Origin: an uncultured Clostridia bacterium
GTDB lineage: Bacteria > Bacillota > Clostridia > TANB77 > CAG-508
Reading direction: 5' to 3'
Assembly (NCBI GenBank): GCA_934133165.1
Contig: CAKPAW010000004.1
Coordinates: 68,619 to 132,618, forward strand
Length of the DNA stretch: 64,000 bases
Shown one piece after another: positions 24,794 to 32,767 of the stretch. Position numbers and translations under genes: made by a program. Position 1 is the stretch's first letter. Every line of letters begins with the position of its first letter. The notes below the pieces were generated by a model. The model made no database searches and was not told where the DNA came from. It saw only the letters and a program-made list of their open reading frames with translations.

Positions 24794-25777
24794 ATGGAAT
24801 TTCAAGTAAAAGTATTATTTTTAACATTTGCAATAACAGTTATACTTTCTTTCATAATAATACCAATATTAAGAAGGCGAAAAGTAGGGCAAATAGAAAG
24901 AGATGATGGACCACAAAGTCATTTAAAGAAACAAGGAACTCCAACAATGGGAGGAATTATAATCATACTTAGTATGATTATAGTATGTGTGGGATTATTT
25001 TTTTACTACACAAAATATAGACCAGAGCCAACTATAGCAAAAAATATTTTGCCACTATTAATAACTTCAGTAGGATTTGGACTAATAGGTTTTATAGATG
25101 ACTTTAAAAAATTAGTATTAAAAAATACTAAAGGGTTAAGTCCAACTGCAAAAATGATAGGATTATTAATAATTGCAGTAGGATATATTATATATTTAAC
25201 AAATGTTTTAAAAATAGGCACAGATATATATATTCCATTTGCAAAAACTAGCATAGTACTTCCTATTTGGTTGTATATTCCACTTGCAATATTAGTAATG
25301 TTAGGTACAACAAATGCAATAAACCTAACAGACGGAATAGATGGATTATCAAGTAGTGTAACTACTATAATATTAACTTGTCTAACAGTAATTGCAATTA
25401 TATTTGATATAAAAGAAGTAACTTTATTTGGAAGCGCATTGGCAGGTGCATGTTTAGGATTTTTACTATTTAACTTATATCCTTCAAAAGTAATGATGGG
25501 AGATACAGGTTCACTTTGTTTAGGAGGAGCAGTTGCAGCTATGGCACTATATTTAAAAATGCCATTATTGCTTTTAATTATTGCACTAGTTCCAATACTT
25601 GAAACATTATCTGTAATGATTCAAGTAGCACATTTCAAAAGAACAGGAAATAGAGTATTTAAAATGGCTCCACTTCACCATCATTTTGAACTTTCTGGAT
25701 GGAAAGAAAATAAAGTAGTATCAGTATTTAGTATAGTTACATTAATAGTATGTATTATAGGAATATTCGCAATTTAA
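24794..25777 (+). CDS. mraY: Phospho-MurNAc-pentapeptide transferase MraY
   Basis: 327 residues and about ten transmembrane helices. It makes lipid I from UDP-MurNAc-pentapeptide and undecaprenyl phosphate. Conserved cytoplasmic loops: KKQGTPTMGGI, IDDFKKL, NLTDGIDGL (catalytic aspartates) and MGDTGSLCLGG. The histidine-rich MAPLHHHFELSGW is near the end. AAAGGAG lies 8 nt before the ATG. Gene order murE-mraY-ftsW-murG is standard apart from missing murD. Confidence 0.97.
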   Translation: MEFQVKVLFLTFAITVILSFIIIPILRRRKVGQIERDDGPQSHLKKQGTPTMGGIIIILSMIIVCVGLFFYYTKYRPEPTIAKNILPLLITSVGFGLIGFIDDFKKLVLKNTKGLSPTAKMIGLLIIAVGYIIYLTNVLKIGTDIYIPFAKTSIVLPIWLYIPLAILVMLGTTNAINLTDGIDGLSSSVTTIILTCLTVIAIIFDIKEVTLFGSALAGACLGFLLFNLYPSKVMMGDTGSLCLGGAVAAMALYLKMPLLLLIIALVPILETLSVMIQVAHFKRTGNRVFKMAPLHHHFELSGWKENKVVSVFSIVTLIVCIIGIFAI

Positions 25778-25852
25778 AAACTTCACTCAAAAATGGATAA
25801 GTATTTTTTGGGGGAGTTATACAAAAATAATTAGTGAAAGGAAGGGAAGAAA

Positions 25853-27007
25853 GTGCAACAAAAGAAACAGAAAAAAATAATAAAATCGAATCAAAAACCA
25901 TTTGATTTTGCATTATGTATTACAATATTTTTATTATTGTCATTAGGAATAATAATGGTGCTTTCTGCTAGTGCACCATCTTCACTTTCAACAAATGGAA
26001 ATAGTTATACATATGTATTAAAACAATTAGGATTTGCAATTGCAGGAATTATAGCAATGTTCTTTATATCAAAAATAGATTACAGAATTTATAAGAAATT
26101 TTATGTTATTGCTTATATTATAGCAATAGTTGCATTATTCTCAGTTGCAATACCAGGAATAGGTGTAGAAGTAAAAGGTGCTAAAAGATGGATAAATCTA
26201 GGATTTGGTAATTTCCAACCATCAGAAATAGCAAAAGTAGCGTTAATTGTATTTTATGCAGGATATTTAACTGAACATAAAAATGAATTAGGTTTCTTTT
26301 GGAAGGGATGTTTTAAATCACTTTGTTTCCTAATTCCACCAATTGCAATTTTATTCTTTATACAAGACCATTTAAGTGCATCAATTGTTATAATTGCAAT
26401 AACATCAATAATGATGATAATGGCTGGAACAAAAATAAAAGACTTTATAACAATAGCAATAGCAGGAGGCTCAGCAGCAGTTGCTGGAATGCTAATGCTA
26501 GCAACAAGAACAGATAAAGGATCATTCCGTTTAGCAAGACTTACAACATTCTTAGATCCTTGGCAAGATCCAACAGGAGATGGTTGGCAGGTAATTCAAG
26601 GATTATATGCAATAGGTTCAGGAGGACTATTTGGAGTAGGTTTAGGTCAAAGTAAACAAAAATATTTATATATACCAGAACCACATAATGATTTTATATT
26701 TGCAATAATAGCAGAAGAGCTGGGATTTGTAGGATGTTTAGTAGTAATAGCATTATTTGCAATATTTATATGGAGAGGAATTTTAACTTCAATGAAAGCA
26801 CCAGACTCATTTGGTAGCTTACTTGCAGTTGGAATTACATCACTTGTAGGAATACAAGCAATAATAAATATAGCAGTTGTTACATCATCTATGCCAGCAA
26901 CAGGGATGTCTCTTCCATTCTTTAGTTATGGAGGAACAGCATTGCTTATATTACTATGCAGTATGGGAGTTCTGTTAAATATATCTAAAGCAGGTTCAAA
27001 AGTTTAG
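25853..27007 (+). CDS. ftsW: SEDS glycosyltransferase FtsW/SpoVE
   Basis: 384 residues with about ten transmembrane helices. It polymerises lipid II into glycan strands together with a class B PBP. Signature segments: KRWINLGFGNFQPSEIAK near residue 115, FIQDHLSASIVI, and PEPHNDFIFAIIAEELGF. The C-terminal SSMPATGMSLPFFSYGGTALL is also clear. Position in the dcw block before murG supports FtsW or SpoVE; these cannot be told apart by sequence alone. The start is GTG at 25853 with AGGAAGGGAAG upstream. The palindromic repeat begins at the stop codon. Confidence 0.95.
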   Translation: MQQKKQKKIIKSNQKPFDFALCITIFLLLSLGIIMVLSASAPSSLSTNGNSYTYVLKQLGFAIAGIIAMFFISKIDYRIYKKFYVIAYIIAIVALFSVAIPGIGVEVKGAKRWINLGFGNFQPSEIAKVALIVFYAGYLTEHKNELGFFWKGCFKSLCFLIPPIAILFFIQDHLSASIVIIAITSIMMIMAGTKIKDFITIAIAGGSAAVAGMLMLATRTDKGSFRLARLTTFLDPWQDPTGDGWQVIQGLYAIGSGGLFGVGLGQSKQKYLYIPEPHNDFIFAIIAEELGFVGCLVVIALFAIFIWRGILTSMKAPDSFGSLLAVGITSLVGIQAIINIAVVTSSMPATGMSLPFFSYGGTALLILLCSMGVLLNISKAGSKV

Positions 27008-27105
27008 AACTGTTTTTGGGGACGGAGCAAAAAAACAGTTTTAAATAAAAAAATAAAAAGTAAAAAAATTGAGCTGTTTTTTTGCTCCGTCCCCAAAAAC
27101 AGTTC
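27007..27105. repeat. GGGGACGGAGC inverted-repeat element, copy B
   Basis: Two perfect 32-nt inverted arms (27007-27038 and 27074-27105) enclose a 35-nt AT-rich centre. The core CTGTTTTTGGGGACGGAGC and the A-rich flank equal copy A at 20071-20154. It fills almost the whole ftsW-murG gap, and the murG ribosome binding site (AAGGAG) starts just after it. Confidence 0.8.
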
Positions 27106-27118
27106 TAAGGAGTATAGT

Positions 27119-28237
27119 ATGAAAGTAATTATAGCAGCAGCGGGAACAGCAGGACATATTAATCCAGGATTAGCAATTGCAAATAAAATAAAACAAGAAG
27201 AAAAAAATTCAGAAATCATTTTCATAGGAACAGATAGAGGTTTAGAAAATGATTTAGTGCCTAGAGCAGGTTATGAATTAAAAACGATAGATGCATATGG
27301 ATTAAGTAAAAAGATATCAATAGATAATATTAAAAAAATAATAAAAACTATAAAAGGTTATGGTGAAGCTAAAAAAATAATAAAGGAATTTAATCCAGAT
27401 ATAGTAATTGGAACAGGTGGTTATATATGTGGAGCAACAATATGTGCAGCACATAGCTTGAAAATTCCAACAATCCTTCATGAAAGCAATGCCTTTCCAG
27501 GAAAAGCTGTGAAAATGCTTAGTAAAAAAACAGATACAATATTAGTTTCTTTTAAAGATGCAATAGATAGAATAAAAAATGCTAAAAATGTAGTATTCAC
27601 AGGTACACCAACTAAAATAACAAAGCAAGAGTATTCTATACAAGAACAAAAAGAAATGAAAAACAAAATAGGTTTAGATGAAAATAAACCTATAGTATTG
27701 GTGTTTGGTGGAAGCCAAGGAGCACAGGCAATTAATGAAGCTATAATAGGAATAGCAAAGCAAAAGTTAAACAAAAATTATCAAATTATGTGGGCAACAG
27801 GACCAAAGCAATATGATATAATAAAAGAAAAATTAGAAGATGAAAACTTAAATATAAATATGATAAAAAATATGAAGATTGTTCCATATATTTATAATAT
27901 GGAAGAAATAATGAATATATCAGATATAATTGTGGCTAGAAGTGGAGCAATGACAATAACAGAAATTTCAAATTTAGGTAAGCCTTCAATTTTAGTGCCA
28001 CTTCCAAATGTAAGTAATGACCATCAATTATATAATGCAAAGGCATTAGAAAAAGTGCAAGCAGCGAAAATTATACTAAATAAGGATTTAACTGCAGAAC
28101 AACTAAATAAAAATATAAAAAGTATGGTAGATTATCCACAAATTATGAAACAAATGGGGATAAATGCTTTAAAATTACAAACAAATGATGCCCAAAATAA
28201 AATATATAATGAAGTGAAAAAATTAGTAAAGAAATAA
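27119..28237 (+). CDS. murG: UDP-GlcNAc:lipid I N-acetylglucosaminyltransferase MurG
   Basis: 372 residues. This peripheral membrane GT28 enzyme converts lipid I to lipid II. N-terminal glycine-rich loop AAAGTAGHINPGLA, then GTGGYICG and HESNAFPG in the acceptor half. The donor half has VFGGSQGAQAIN, ISDIIVARSGAMTITE and LGKPSILVPLPN. AAGGAG lies 8 nt before the ATG. Last wall gene of the first dcw block. Confidence 0.97.
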   Translation: MKVIIAAAGTAGHINPGLAIANKIKQEEKNSEIIFIGTDRGLENDLVPRAGYELKTIDAYGLSKKISIDNIKKIIKTIKGYGEAKKIIKEFNPDIVIGTGGYICGATICAAHSLKIPTILHESNAFPGKAVKMLSKKTDTILVSFKDAIDRIKNAKNVVFTGTPTKITKQEYSIQEQKEMKNKIGLDENKPIVLVFGGSQGAQAINEAIIGIAKQKLNKNYQIMWATGPKQYDIIKEKLEDENLNINMIKNMKIVPYIYNMEEIMNISDIIVARSGAMTITEISNLGKPSILVPLPNVSNDHQLYNAKALEKVQAAKIILNKDLTAEQLNKNIKSMVDYPQIMKQMGINALKLQTNDAQNKIYNEVKKLVKK

Positions 28238-28266
28238 AGCTTTACTAATTTTTTATACTAAACTAC

Positions 28267-28295
28267 TTGCAAAAGTAATAAAAATAATTTAGAAT
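28267..28295 (+). promoter_or_regulatory. Sigma-A-type promoter of topA
   Basis: TTGCAA, 17 nt, TAGAAT, 30 nt before the ATG. Confidence 0.65.
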
Positions 28296-28325
28296 ACATA
28301 GGTAATAAAAATAAAGGAGAGTATT

Positions 28326-30428
28326 ATGGCAGATAAATTAATTATTGTGGAATCACCTGCAAAAGCCAATACTATAAAAAAATTTTTAGGTGGAAGTACA
28401 AAAGTAGTAGCATCTATGGGACACATTCGTGATTTACCAAAATCTAAACTCGCAGTAGATATAGAAAATGATTTTGAACCAGAATATATAAATATTAGAG
28501 GAAAAGGAGATTTAATAAAATCTTTAAAAAAAGATGCGGCATCTAGTAAAAAAGTGTACCTTGCAACTGACCCTGACCGTGAAGGAGAAGCAATTGCATG
28601 GCATTTAGCACATATATTAAATATTCCAGAAGATAGTATTTGTAGAGTAACATTTAACGAAATAACAAAAGAAACAGTACAAGAATCTATAAAACATCCA
28701 AGAAAAATAGATATGAATTTAACAGATGCACAACAAGCTCGTAGAGTTTTAGACAGAATAGTAGGTTATAAAATAAGTCCACTTCTATGGAAAAAGGTAA
28801 AAAAAGGTTTATCAGCAGGAAGAGTGCAATCAGTAGCAGTAAAACTAATAGTAGATAGAGAAGAAGAAATAGAAAAATTTATACCAGAAGAATATTGGAA
28901 TATATATGTAACTTTATTAGAACAAAATTCTAAAAAGACTTTTGAGGCACATTTATATGGAAAAAACGGAAAGAAAATAGATATTCATTCAAAAGATGAA
29001 ATAGACGAAATATTAAAAAATATAGAAAAAGCAAAATACATTGTAGAAGACATTAAAAAGAGCGAAAAGAAAAGAACACCAGCGCCACCATTTACAACAA
29101 GTACAATGCAGCAAGAAGCTTCAAGAAAGTTAGGATTTACATTAAAGAAAACAATGAGTGTAGCACAAGGATTATACGAGGGTGTTAAAGTTCCTGAAAA
29201 AGGTAGCGTTGGTTTAATTACATACATGAGAACAGACTCTACAAGAATTTCAGATGAGGCAAGAAATGCAGCTAAAAAGCATATAGTAAAAGAATATGGA
29301 GAAAAATATTACGAAAATAGATATTATAAAACAAATAAAGACGCACAAGATGCACACGAGGCAATAAGACCAACTTATATAGAACTAGAGCCAGATGAAA
29401 TAAAAAGTTCATTAACTCCAGATCAATATAAATTATACAAATTAATATACAATCGTTTTATAGCAAGTCAAATGGCACAAGCTATTTATGACACAGTTGC
29501 AGTAGATATAAAGGCAAATAAATATAATTTTAAGGCAAATGGTCAAACATTAAAATTCAAAGGTTTCATGGCTTTATATGTAGAATCTGAAGACAATGTA
29601 AAAGAAGATAAAAAGAAAAAACAAGAAGACGAAACATTACCAGAGCTAAAAGTAAATGAAGAAGTTATTAAAAAGGAAATAAATCCAAAACAAAGCTTTA
29701 CAGAGCCACCACCAAGGTACACAGAAGCAAGTTTAGTAAAAGCATTAGAAGAAAAAGGAATAGGAAGACCAAGTACTTATTCACCAACAATTACAACAAT
29801 TTTAGAAAGAAGATATATAGAAAAAGCCCAAAAACAACTAATGCCAACAGAACTTGGAAAAGTAGTAAATAAATTACTAGTTGAAAGTTTTCCTGATGTT
29901 ATAAATGTAGCATTTACAGCAAAAATAGAAGAAGAGTTTGACGAAGTGGCAGAAGGAAAAGAACAATGGAAACAAGTAATTAGAGATTTCTATGGACCAT
30001 TTAAAGTAACATTAGATAAAGTAGAAAAAGAACTAGAACATGTAAAGCTAGTAGATGAGGTATCTGATGTACAATGTGAAAAATGCGGAAGAATGATGGT
30101 ATACAAATATGGAAGATACGGAAAATTTTTAGCATGTCCAGGTTACCCAGAATGTAAAAATGCAAAACCAATAGTAGAAACAATAGATGTACCATGTCCA
30201 GTATGTGGAGGAGTAGTGCAAGTAAGAAAAACAAAAAGAAAAAGAAACTACTACATTTGCGAAAATAATCCTGCAAGTTGTAATTATATTTCTTGGGATA
30301 AACCAAAGCCAGGAGAAAAGTGGGAGCCAAAAGAAACAGTAGAAGTAGAAACAAAAAAGAAGACCACTGCTAAAAAGAAAACGACAGCAAAGAAAAAGAC
30401 TACAAAAACAACTAAAAAGAAGAAATAA
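28326..30428 (+). CDS. topA: DNA topoisomerase I (type IA)
   Basis: 700 residues. It relaxes negative supercoils by cutting one strand with an active-site tyrosine (GLITYMRTDSTRIS near residue 300). TOPRIM segments are IIVESPAKANTIKKFLG and ATDPDREGEAIAWH. Two C-terminal zinc ribbons follow (CEKCGRMM...CPGYPEC and CPVCGGV...CENNPASC). A lysine/threonine repeat tail (KKKTTAKKK units) probably binds DNA non-specifically. GGAG is 6 nt before the ATG. In Bacillus topA adjoins the dprA/trmFO region; here trmFO lies 9 kb downstream. Confidence 0.97.
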   Translation: MADKLIIVESPAKANTIKKFLGGSTKVVASMGHIRDLPKSKLAVDIENDFEPEYINIRGKGDLIKSLKKDAASSKKVYLATDPDREGEAIAWHLAHILNIPEDSICRVTFNEITKETVQESIKHPRKIDMNLTDAQQARRVLDRIVGYKISPLLWKKVKKGLSAGRVQSVAVKLIVDREEEIEKFIPEEYWNIYVTLLEQNSKKTFEAHLYGKNGKKIDIHSKDEIDEILKNIEKAKYIVEDIKKSEKKRTPAPPFTTSTMQQEASRKLGFTLKKTMSVAQGLYEGVKVPEKGSVGLITYMRTDSTRISDEARNAAKKHIVKEYGEKYYENRYYKTNKDAQDAHEAIRPTYIELEPDEIKSSLTPDQYKLYKLIYNRFIASQMAQAIYDTVAVDIKANKYNFKANGQTLKFKGFMALYVESEDNVKEDKKKKQEDETLPELKVNEEVIKKEINPKQSFTEPPPRYTEASLVKALEEKGIGRPSTYSPTITTILERRYIEKAQKQLMPTELGKVVNKLLVESFPDVINVAFTAKIEEEFDEVAEGKEQWKQVIRDFYGPFKVTLDKVEKELEHVKLVDEVSDVQCEKCGRMMVYKYGRYGKFLACPGYPECKNAKPIVETIDVPCPVCGGVVQVRKTKRKRNYYICENNPASCNYISWDKPKPGEKWEPKETVEVETKKKTTAKKKTTAKKKTTKTTKKKK

Positions 30429-30429
30429 A

Positions 30430-30472
30430 CTAATACCCAAAAGTACGTAGTGCTTTTGGGTATTAGTTATAA
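30430..30472 (+). terminator. Hairpin terminator of topA
   Basis: A 14-bp stem CTAATACCCAAAAG/CTTTTGGGTATTAG starts right after the stop codon. The following run is only TTAT, so efficiency is uncertain. Confidence 0.7.
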
Positions 30473-30497
30473 AAATAGAAAAAATTTCCAATTATGA

Positions 30498-30526
30498 TTG
30501 ACAAATTTTAAATTTTGTATTATTAT
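30498..30526 (+). promoter_or_regulatory. Strong promoter of antisense-type sRNA A
   Basis: Perfect TTGACA, 17 nt, TATTAT. The same -35/-10 pair and spacing drives sRNA B at 39081-39109. Confidence 0.8.
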
Positions 30527-30532
30527 ATTAAT

Positions 30533-30604
30533 AGTAAAACAAACTGCTTGTTTTATAAGAAGTTATTTATGTATTGATATGTGTGGCTCACATATCTTTT
30601 TTTT
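30533..30604 (+). ncRNA. Putative antitoxin sRNA A (about 71 nt)
   Basis: The predicted RNA runs from the promoter at 30498-30526 to a strong terminator (GATATGTG/CACATATC stem at 30576-30596, then eight T). It has a 5' stem-loop (AAAACAA/TTGTTTT, 30536-30554). Between the two stems lies a 21-nt segment (30555-30575) that matches 19 of 21 bases of the + strand at 30729-30749, which overlaps the start codon of the peptide gene on the - strand. The RNA could therefore pair with that mRNA at its start codon; one of the two mismatches becomes a G-U pair. No open reading frame is present in it. Not experimentally known. Confidence 0.7.
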
Positions 30605-30637
30605 ATAAAAAAAGAGTGATTGGCTGGATCACTCTTT
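30605..30637 (-). terminator. Terminator of peptide mRNA A
   Basis: On the - strand: AAAGAGTGAT/ATCACTCTTT stem with a 7-nt loop and a T-run. It lies next to, not within, the sRNA terminator. Confidence 0.8.
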
Positions 30638-30650
30638 AGAATAGATTGTA

Positions 30651-30740
30651 CTATTCTTTTGGCTTGTCCTGGTTTTTTTTGTCAGTTTTACTTGATAGCA
30701 ATTCCTGAACCAATAACCAGATTAAATCATAAGATGTCAT
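30651..30740 (-). CDS. Small peptide, putative type I toxin A (29 aa)
   Basis: A 29-residue reading frame starting MTSYDLIWLLVQELLSS, followed by a charged tail rich in Lys and Asp. A strong AAAGGAGG site lies 10 nt before the ATG. It has its own sigma-A-type promoter and terminator. The hydrophobic part is only about 12 residues and may form an amphipathic helix rather than span the membrane. The MxxY(D/E) start recalls small holin-like toxins, but I do not recognise the family. The start region is complementary to sRNA A transcribed toward it, which suggests a type I toxin-antitoxin pair (inference). A regulated signalling or regulatory peptide is the main alternative. Confidence 0.65.
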   Translation of the reverse strand: MTSYDLIWLLVQELLSSKTDKKNQDKPKE

Positions 30741-30789
30741 TTATGTATTTCCTCCTTTCGTAGATTTCCTCTTAAAAAGGATTAAAAAC

Positions 30790-30818
30790 ATTATATAATA
30801 ATTTCCAATATTTTACAA
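30790..30818 (-). promoter_or_regulatory. Sigma-A-type promoter of peptide gene A
   Basis: On the - strand: TTGTAA, 17 nt, TATAAT. The expected mRNA is about 180 nt. Its leader contains CCTTT, which could pair with AAAGG of the ribosome binding site. Confidence 0.75.
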
Positions 30819-30842
30819 CAAATTATGCAAAGATATTAAATA

Positions 30843-30871
30843 TTGAATTACAAAATAAAAGGTTGTATAAT
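30843..30871 (+). promoter_or_regulatory. Sigma-A-type promoter of tsaC
   Basis: TTGAAT, 17 nt, TATAAT, 28 nt before the ATG. Confidence 0.7.
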
Positions 30872-30899
30872 GTTAAACAGCTAGAAAAGAGGAATAGAA

Positions 30900-31931
30900 A
30901 TGGAAAAATATTTAGATTTAAAAAATGATAAAGATTATACAAAAATAAAAGAAGCATCAAAAATAATAAATAATGGAGGGTTAGTACTATTTCCAACAGA
31001 AACAGTTTATGGAATAGGTGCAGATGGATTAAATGAACAAGCAGTAAAAAATATATTTATAGCAAAAGGAAGAAAGCAAGATAATCCTTTAATATTACAT
31101 ATTTCAAATATAGGAATGCTAGATAAAATAGCAAAAAACATAACAGAGTTAGAATATAAATTGATGAAAACTTTTTGGCCAGGACCATTTACAATTATTT
31201 TAGAAAGAACAAAAATAGTTCCAAATATAGTAACAGGTGGATTAGATACAGTTGGAATTAGAATGCCAAGTAATGAAATTGCAAAGTGGCTAATTGAATA
31301 TGCAAATACACCTATTGCTGCTCCAAGTGCAAATATATCTGGTAGACCAAGTGGAACAAATGTAGAGGATATATTTAAGGAACTATCAGATAAAGTAGAC
31401 TATATTATAGATGGAGGACAATGTGAAATAGGAGTAGAATCTACAGTTGTAAGAGTAGTAGAAGGAGTACCACATATATTAAGACCGGGGAAAATAACGG
31501 CAGAGCAAATAAAAAAAGTAGCTGGAAATGTTATAGTAGATAAACATATATTAGGAGATTTAAGTGCAAATGAGCCAATATTATCTCCTGGAATGAAATA
31601 TAAACATTATGCTCCAAATTCAAAATGTATGCTAATATATAGTAAAGAAAATGGAAAAATGGTAGACTATATAAATGAAACTACTAAAAAATATAAAAAT
31701 CCATTAATAGTATGCCATACAAAAAATTTAAAAAGTTATAATTCAAACAACATTATAGATATGGGAGAGACTTTAGAAGAAGTTACTAAAAATATATTTA
31801 AAATATTAAGAAAAGTAGATTCATATAATCCTGATATAGTACTAATAGAAGGAGTGCAAAAAGATGGATTAGGTCTTGCAATTATGAACAGATTAATAAG
31901 AGCATGTGAACACAATTATATAGAATTATAA
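30900..31931 (+). CDS. tsaC: Threonylcarbamoyl-AMP synthase, Sua5/YwlC type
   Basis: 343 residues. It makes threonylcarbamoyl-AMP from threonine, bicarbonate and ATP for t6A37 modification of ANN-decoding tRNAs. The YrdC domain (about 1-205) has LVLFPTETVYGIGADGL, KGRKQDNPL, WPGPFTIIL and APSANISGRPSGT. A linker with ILSPGMKYKHYAPN leads to the C-terminal Sua5 domain (about 240-343), so it is the long Sua5 type rather than short TsaC. AGAGGAA lies 6 nt before the ATG. It ends at a terminator shared with the convergent membrane protein gene. Confidence 0.95.
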   Translation: MEKYLDLKNDKDYTKIKEASKIINNGGLVLFPTETVYGIGADGLNEQAVKNIFIAKGRKQDNPLILHISNIGMLDKIAKNITELEYKLMKTFWPGPFTIILERTKIVPNIVTGGLDTVGIRMPSNEIAKWLIEYANTPIAAPSANISGRPSGTNVEDIFKELSDKVDYIIDGGQCEIGVESTVVRVVEGVPHILRPGKITAEQIKKVAGNVIVDKHILGDLSANEPILSPGMKYKHYAPNSKCMLIYSKENGKMVDYINETTKKYKNPLIVCHTKNLKSYNSNNIIDMGETLEEVTKNIFKILRKVDSYNPDIVLIEGVQKDGLGLAIMNRLIRACEHNYIEL

Positions 31932-31973
31932 AAATTCACTCGAAAATACCAAGCACTTTTGGAATATTAAAGT

Positions 31974-32012
31974 AAAATGCCTAGAAACTAAATTAGTTTC
32001 TAGGCATTTTGC
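31974..32012. terminator. Bidirectional terminator between tsaC and a membrane protein gene
   Basis: An 18-nt almost loopless palindrome arm pair (AAAATGCCTAGAAACTAA and its complement) directly follows the stop codon of the - strand gene. Confidence 0.75.
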
Positions 32013-32533
32013 TACTCTTTAGGTTTAAAATTAGAATCAAAGAAATTGTAATCATCAATTTCTTGTAACGCTAACTTTTCTCCATCCTTATTGCGGATGC
32101 TTACTAAAATAATTACTCCATCCATTTCCTTAGCAAAGTATTTAACACCTAATTTGTTAAGAATATTAGGTGAGTTTGAAAAGTCATAATCTGTTTCTTT
32201 TGGAGAATATAAAACTTCCTTGAACTCAGGACCCAAACCAAATCGTCCTCTTACTCTAAGAATAATTTCATCATGTTTTTTCTTACACATATAAGCTTGT
32301 TTAGAAGGAAGAAACCATAATAAATAATAAATTAGAAGAGCAAGGAGAGGAGGTAAAATTAATAAAGAACCAATATACTCTATAAGGTTCTGTCCATTTG
32401 GTAATCCTCCAAGCGAATAAGTTATAAAGAAGTTAATTACACCAAATAGAATACCAATAATTGCCATTATTGTTGCAATTCTAGTTATTTGCTTCTCTGT
32501 CAATTCATAGTACCACCGTTTAAATTTGTTCAT
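32012..32533 (-). CDS. Hypothetical membrane protein with two transmembrane helices
   Basis: 173 residues and not recognised. Two hydrophobic segments (about residues 20-40, IATIMAIIGILFGVINFF, and 53-73, GSLLILPPLLALLIYYLLWF) are joined by a short loop. The roughly 100-residue C-terminal part is soluble and mixed charged (HDEIILRVRGRFGLG, then VKYFAKEMDGVIILVSI). GGAGACA lies 4 nt before the ATG. It is a single-gene unit on the minority strand with its own promoter and a structured leader. Function cannot be inferred. Confidence 0.7.
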   Translation of the reverse strand: MNKFKRWYYELTEKQITRIATIMAIIGILFGVINFFITYSLGGLPNGQNLIEYIGSLLILPPLLALLIYYLLWFLPSKQAYMCKKKHDEIILRVRGRFGLGPEFKEVLYSPKETDYDFSNSPNILNKLGVKYFAKEMDGVIILVSIRNKDGEKLALQEIDDYNFFDSNFKPKE

Positions 32534-32577
32534 AAGCTGTCTCCTTTACTTTTTGAAAAATTAATAGTTACGCTTTT

Positions 32578-32618
32578 ATGAAATAATGCAATTTCATAAT
32601 AAAATACAATTTTATGAA
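32578..32618 (-). promoter_or_regulatory. Two overlapping alternative hairpins in the leader of the membrane protein gene
   Basis: On the - strand the leader can form a hairpin between TTCATAAAAT (32609-32618) and its partner at 32593-32605, or one between ATTTCAT (32578-32584) and ATGAAAT (32591-32597). The two share the ATGAA segment, so they exclude each other. Equally, the repeated TTTTATGAAA motif could be a protein operator. Confidence 0.4.
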
Positions 32619-32622
32619 AAAA

Positions 32623-32651
32623 ATTATAGCACAAAAATGGCTGATTTGCAA
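32623..32651 (-). promoter_or_regulatory. Sigma-A-type promoter of the membrane protein gene
   Basis: On the - strand: TTGCAA, 17 nt, TATAAT. Confidence 0.65.
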
Positions 32652-32709
32652 ATCTTTAGAGACTACTTCAAGAATATTTGACACTTTTTAGTTGATTTCT
32701 GGAAAAAAC

Positions 32710-32738
32710 TTGTAAAAGTTAAATAGATAATATATAAT
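32710..32738 (+). promoter_or_regulatory. Sigma-A-type promoter of the ABC transporter operon
   Basis: TTGTAA, 17 nt, TATAAT, 29 nt before the ATG. Confidence 0.7.
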
Positions 32739-32767
32739 TTAACCATAGAAAAAGGAGGGAGAAAAGA

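Noticed and set aside
26323..26517. 64-residue Asn-rich + strand frame inside ftsW
   Set aside because: Out-of-frame shadow within an intact SEDS gene.
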